DNA of 16,270 bases, taken from contig JBBSEC010000107.1 of assembly GCA_038240075.1 (NCBI GenBank), positions 1 to 16,270 of the forward strand, read 5' to 3'. The translations under genes were made by a program, and so were the position numbers. Positions 13,637-16,270 of the stretch are shown here, in pieces. The notes under the pieces were generated by a model. That model was not told the origin of the DNA, searched no databases, and saw nothing but the letters and a program-made list of their open reading frames with translations. Origin of the DNA: DATBAK01 sp038240075 (lineage in GTDB: Bacteria > Actinomycetota > Acidimicrobiia > IMCC26256 > PALSA-610). Position 1 is the first letter of the stretch; each line of letters opens with the position of its first letter.

Positions 13637-13657
13637 TGATCCGAGCCCAGAGGATCA
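13637..13657. promoter_or_regulatory. Inverted repeat, candidate operator in a divergent spacer
   Basis: TGATCC and GGATCA flank a 9-base spacer in the 162-bp region between the ATPase regulator and the SDR. The dyad lies 31 bases before the SDR start, so it may be the binding site of the adjacent winged-helix regulator. The rest of this spacer shows no gene. Confidence 0.35.
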
Positions 13658-13688
13658 GCAGGTCGGAGTCAGACGGAAAGGCACGTCG

Positions 13689-14519
13689 GTGTTCGAAGCG
13701 TTCAGGTACGACGGGAAGCGGGTCCTCGTGGTGGGCGCCGCGAGCGGCATGGGCGCGGCGACGGCGGCGCTCGCAGTCGACGCCGGGGCCGAGGTGATCG
13801 GTCTCGACTTCGCCGAGGTGAAGATCGAGGGCGTCACGCCGATCCACGTCAATCTCGCCGACCGCGCCACCATCGATGCGGCCGTCGACGCGTCCGGCGG
13901 CCCGTTTCACGCGCTCTTCTCGTGTGCGGGCGTCGCCGACGGCACGCCGGGCATCGAGAAGATCAACTTCATCGGACACCGGTACCTGATCGACCTGCTC
14001 CTCGCGCGCGACCTGCTCACGCGCCCGTCCGCGATCGGCTTCATCTCGTCGGCCGCCGGTCTCGGCTGGGAGGCGAACCTCGCGCTGGCGAAGGAGTACC
14101 TCGACATCACCGACTTCGACGCCGCGTCGCAGTGGGCGCACGACCACGGCAAGGCCGACTACATGTGGAGCAAGCAGGCCATCTGCGCGTACGTCGCGCG
14201 CGAAGCGATGGGACTGCTGAAGCGGGGCATCCGCATCAACGCCATCTGCCCCGGGCCGACCGACACGCCGCTCGCGCGGGCCAACAAGGACATGTGGCTC
14301 GGTTTCGGCGCCGACTACCGCGCCGCGGTCGGTGTCGAGGCGGCGACCCCGCTCGAGCAGGCGTACCCGCTGCTGTTCCTCTGCAGTGACGCGGCCTCCG
14401 CGATCACCGGCCAGACGATGATCACCGACTCGGGATACTTCAGTGCGGGCCTGACGGAGTCGTTCCCCGACGCGACGCCGGCCGTGCACTTCCTGCTCGG
14501 TCGCTACGGCGCGCTGTAG
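13689..14519 (+). CDS. SDR family oxidoreductase (3-alpha-hydroxysteroid dehydrogenase / carbonyl reductase-like)
   Basis: A 276-residue short-chain dehydrogenase. GAASGMG (16-22) is the cofactor turn, Asp40 ends strand 2 and suggests NAD(H), SCAG (78-81) takes the place of NNAG, and the active site is Ser121 with Tyr158 and Lys162 (YMWSK), followed by NAICPGPTDTPLA (184-196). The long insert between Ser and Tyr, rich in D and A, matches the bacterial 3-alpha-hydroxysteroid dehydrogenase layout. The GTG start at 13689 is set by GGAAAGG (13675-13681) 7 bases upstream; the open frame reaches back to 13029 inside the opposite-strand gene and is not SDR-like. It may be regulated by the divergent ATPase regulator. 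It ends 5 bp before the convergent oxidoreductase. Confidence 0.88.
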   Translation: MFEAFRYDGKRVLVVGAASGMGAATAALAVDAGAEVIGLDFAEVKIEGVTPIHVNLADRATIDAAVDASGGPFHALFSCAGVADGTPGIEKINFIGHRYLIDLLLARDLLTRPSAIGFISSAAGLGWEANLALAKEYLDITDFDAASQWAHDHGKADYMWSKQAICAYVAREAMGLLKRGIRINAICPGPTDTPLARANKDMWLGFGADYRAAVGVEAATPLEQAYPLLFLCSDAASAITGQTMITDSGYFSAGLTESFPDATPAVHFLLGRYGAL

Positions 14520-14524
14520 CGCCT

Positions 14525-15504
14525 TCAGGCGAGATCGAGGACGACTTTGCCGACGGCGCGGCCGCCGACGACGTACTGCAGCGCGGCCGCGGCGTCGTCG
14601 AACGCGAACCGGGCGCCGATGTGGGGGAGTGCGCGCCCCGTCGCGAGCAGCGCGAGCAACTCGTCCTCGTTGCGGGCGAACTCGTCGGGCGCGTGGGTGA
14701 GGAAGTCGATCATCTGGAACCCGAGGATGTGCACGCCCTTCAGCAGGACGAGGTTCAGCCGGATCTTGGGGATCACTCCCGACGCGTAGCCGACGGTCAC
14801 GAAGCGGCCGCCCCATCGCAACGCGCGCAACGCGGCCTCCGAGAGCTCACCGCCGACCGGGTCGACGACGACGTCGCCGCCGTCGGGAAGCACGTCGCGC
14901 AGTGCCTCCCGGAGTGGACGGTGGCCGCGATGGTCGACGAGGCGCCGCGCACCGTGCGACGCTGCGGCCTCGAGCTTCTCCGGCGACGACGCGACCGCAG
15001 TCACCGACGCGCCGAGCGCAGTACCGAGCTGCACCGCGGCGAGCCCGACGCCACCCCCGGCGCCGAGCACGATGAGCTCCTCGCCGGGCGCGAGCGCGGC
15101 GACCGATCGCAGCACGTGATACGCGGTGCGGTGCGCCACACCGAATGACGCGGCGTGGACGTCGTCGACGGTGTCGGGCGTCGGCGTGAGGGAGCTCGCC
15201 GGCACCACCGCTTCTTCCGCGAACGCGCCGAAGAGACACGAGCCGAACACCCGCTCGCCGACCGCGACGCTGCCGTCCACATCGTCGGCAACCTCGCTCA
15301 CCACGCCCGCGAACTCGCTGCCGGCACGAACGGGGTCGGCACCGTGATCTGGTACTGGTTGGCGACGAGCAGCACGTCCGGGTAGTTGACCGCGGCGGCG
15401 GCAACTCGCACGCGCGCGTGTCCCGGGAGAAGCGGTGGCGCGGCAATGTCGTCGATCACGAGCACGTCGGGACCGCCGTACTCGCGGCACACCGCGGCCC
15501 GCAT
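14525..15504 (-). pseudogene. Zinc-independent quinone oxidoreductase-like (MDR family), frameshifted as given
   Basis: The start MRAAVCREYGGPDVLVIDD at 15504 and VNYPDVLLVANQYQ are typical of NADPH:quinone oxidoreductases. The frame breaks in a G run at 15321-15322 (minus-strand CCGGCAGC). One added G restores FVPGSEFAGVVSEV and joins the rest: SFGVAHRTAYHVL, the NADPH-binding GAGGGVGLAAVQLG, DVVVDPVGG, and the C-terminal VVGGRAVGKVVLDLA. Corrected length is 326 residues, normal for the family. Without correction only about 60 residues of the enzyme are made. An upstream GTG at 15528 in the same frame is possible. It follows the enoyl-CoA hydratase by 8 bp, so the two are probably co-transcribed. 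Substrate is likely an enone, quinone or enoyl thioester. Confidence 0.85.
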
Positions 15505-15512
15505 GGTCGCCG

Positions 15513-16270
15513 TCAGCGTCCGCGCCACACGGGAGGGCGCTTCTCCACGAATGCCGCCGCGCCTTCACGCGCGTCGTCGCTGCCGAAGACGACGGGTTGC
15601 AGCTCGCGCAGCCGCTCGGCGGCGCGGGCCGAGTCGGCGACGGCCAGGCGGACGAGCTCCTTGATCGCGGTGACCGCGAGCGGACCGTTCTCCGCGATGC
15701 GGCTCGCGACCGCGATCGCGCGTGACAGCACTTCGTCGGCCGGCACCACCGCGTTGACGAGCCCGAGCTCGTAGGCCCGGGCCGCGCTGATCGGGTCGCC
15801 GGTGAGCGTCATCTCGAGCGCGATGCTCAGCGGGATCCGCGTCCCGAGGAACGTGCCGCCCCCGGCCGGCAAGAGGCCGCGCTTCACCTCGGGGAGACCG
15901 AACGTGGCGTGCTCGGCGGCGACGATCACGTCGCACCCGAGCACGAGCTCGAAGCCGCCCGCCACCGCAGTGCCGTTCACGGCGGCGATGACCGGAACCT
16001 GGGCGCGGCCTTCGATGAGGCGGAAGAACGCGCCGGCCGCATCGTCGTTGCCGAGGTCGAACGAGTCGCCGGCGGCGAAGGCCCGGAGGTCCATGCCGCT
16101 GCAGAACGCGCGGTCACCCGACGCGGTGAGCACGACCGCCCTCAGGGCGGTGTCGGTCTCGGCGTCGTGGATCGCGGCGCCGATCGCGCGGATGAGCTGC
16201 GGACTCAGCGCGTTGCGCGCGTCGGGGCGGTCGAGCCGCGCGATCAGCACCGCACCGTGCGGCTCGCGCA
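15513..16270 (-). CDS. Enoyl-CoA hydratase/isomerase family protein (5' end outside window)
   Basis: The frame is open to the window edge (first visible residues REPHGAVLIARLDRP), so the start is missing; about 251 residues are visible of a usual 255-265. The crotonase pattern is complete: LDRPDARNALSPQL, the oxyanion-hole segment AFCSGMDLRAF, then AAVNGTAVAGGFELVLGCD with the first candidate catalytic Glu in GFEL, and FGLPEVKRGLLPAGGG with the second Glu. Both acid residues of true hydratases are therefore present. It hydrates trans-2-enoyl-CoA in beta-oxidation or a related ring-degradation route. A GTG at 16250 would be too far inside the fold to be the start. The oxidoreductase gene follows within 8 bp. 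Confidence 0.93.
   Translation of the reverse strand, partial: REPHGAVLIARLDRPDARNALSPQLIRAIGAAIHDAETDTALRAVVLTASGDRAFCSGMDLRAFAAGDSFDLGNDDAAGAFFRLIEGRAQVPVIAAVNGTAVAGGFELVLGCDVIVAAEHATFGLPEVKRGLLPAGGGTFLGTRIPLSIALEMTLTGDPISAARAYELGLVNAVVPADEVLSRAIAVASRIAENGPLAVTAIKELVRLAVADSARAAERLRELQPVVFGSDDAREGAAAFVEKRPPVWRGR

Noticed and set aside
14525..15568. Single 347-codon reading of the quinone oxidoreductase
   Set aside because: Its first 80 or so residues are Arg-rich and unlike the family. The true N-terminus is in another frame from 15504, so the gene is frameshifted and does not start at 15568.

Overview
The window is GC-rich DNA with strong G/C bias at third codon positions. It carries an F420-type luciferase-like monooxygenase, a DUF222/13E12-type gene under a mycobacterial-type SOS box, and two large AfsR/SARP-like regulators. 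This points to a free-living actinobacterium. The overall style resembles Acidimicrobiia or related soil and water lineages, but that placement is inference. No tRNA, rRNA, CRISPR array, insertion sequence or phage gene was recognised.

Layout. (1) 1-1050: the 5' part of a DUF222/HNH-type gene on the minus strand with a LexA-like box in its promoter, then a small plus-strand membrane protein whose reading frame appears to continue past an in-frame TGA. (2) 1036-3637, minus: an F420-type LLM oxidoreductase and, upstream of it, a SARP-type regulator fused to an alpha/beta hydrolase. (3) 3726-8501, plus: a catabolic-looking run of SDR, SnoaL-like protein, beta-hydroxyacid dehydrogenase, PhyH-type Fe(II)/2-oxoglutarate dioxygenase, second SDR and carboxymuconolactone decarboxylase-like protein. 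The dioxygenase and second SDR are linked to their upstream genes by 4-base stop/start overlaps. (4) 8521-9609: a MerR-family regulator, frameshifted as given, divergent from a SAM methyltransferase, with a textbook MerR operator between them. (5) 9645-13526: an EVE-domain protein, convergent with a minus-strand pair of a winged-helix/ATPase/TPR regulator and a homocysteine S-methyltransferase-like enzyme coupled by ATGA. (6) 13689-16270: a third SDR, convergent with an enoyl-CoA hydratase and a quinone oxidoreductase-like gene that is frameshifted as given.

The enzymes are mostly oxidoreductases with a hydratase and a ring-cleavage-like protein. This fits degradation of a lipid, sterol, terpenoid or aromatic compound, but no substrate can be named from sequence alone.

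Two cross-cutting patterns stand out. Eight genes that head transcription units have a hexamer of the form nAnnnT exactly 6 bases before the ATG or GTG, which is the geometry expected for leaderless transcripts. Several internal or differently controlled genes have Shine-Dalgarno sequences instead. Also, three genes carry single-position lesions (one in-frame TGA and two apparent one-G losses), which suggests either base-level assembly error or real decay.
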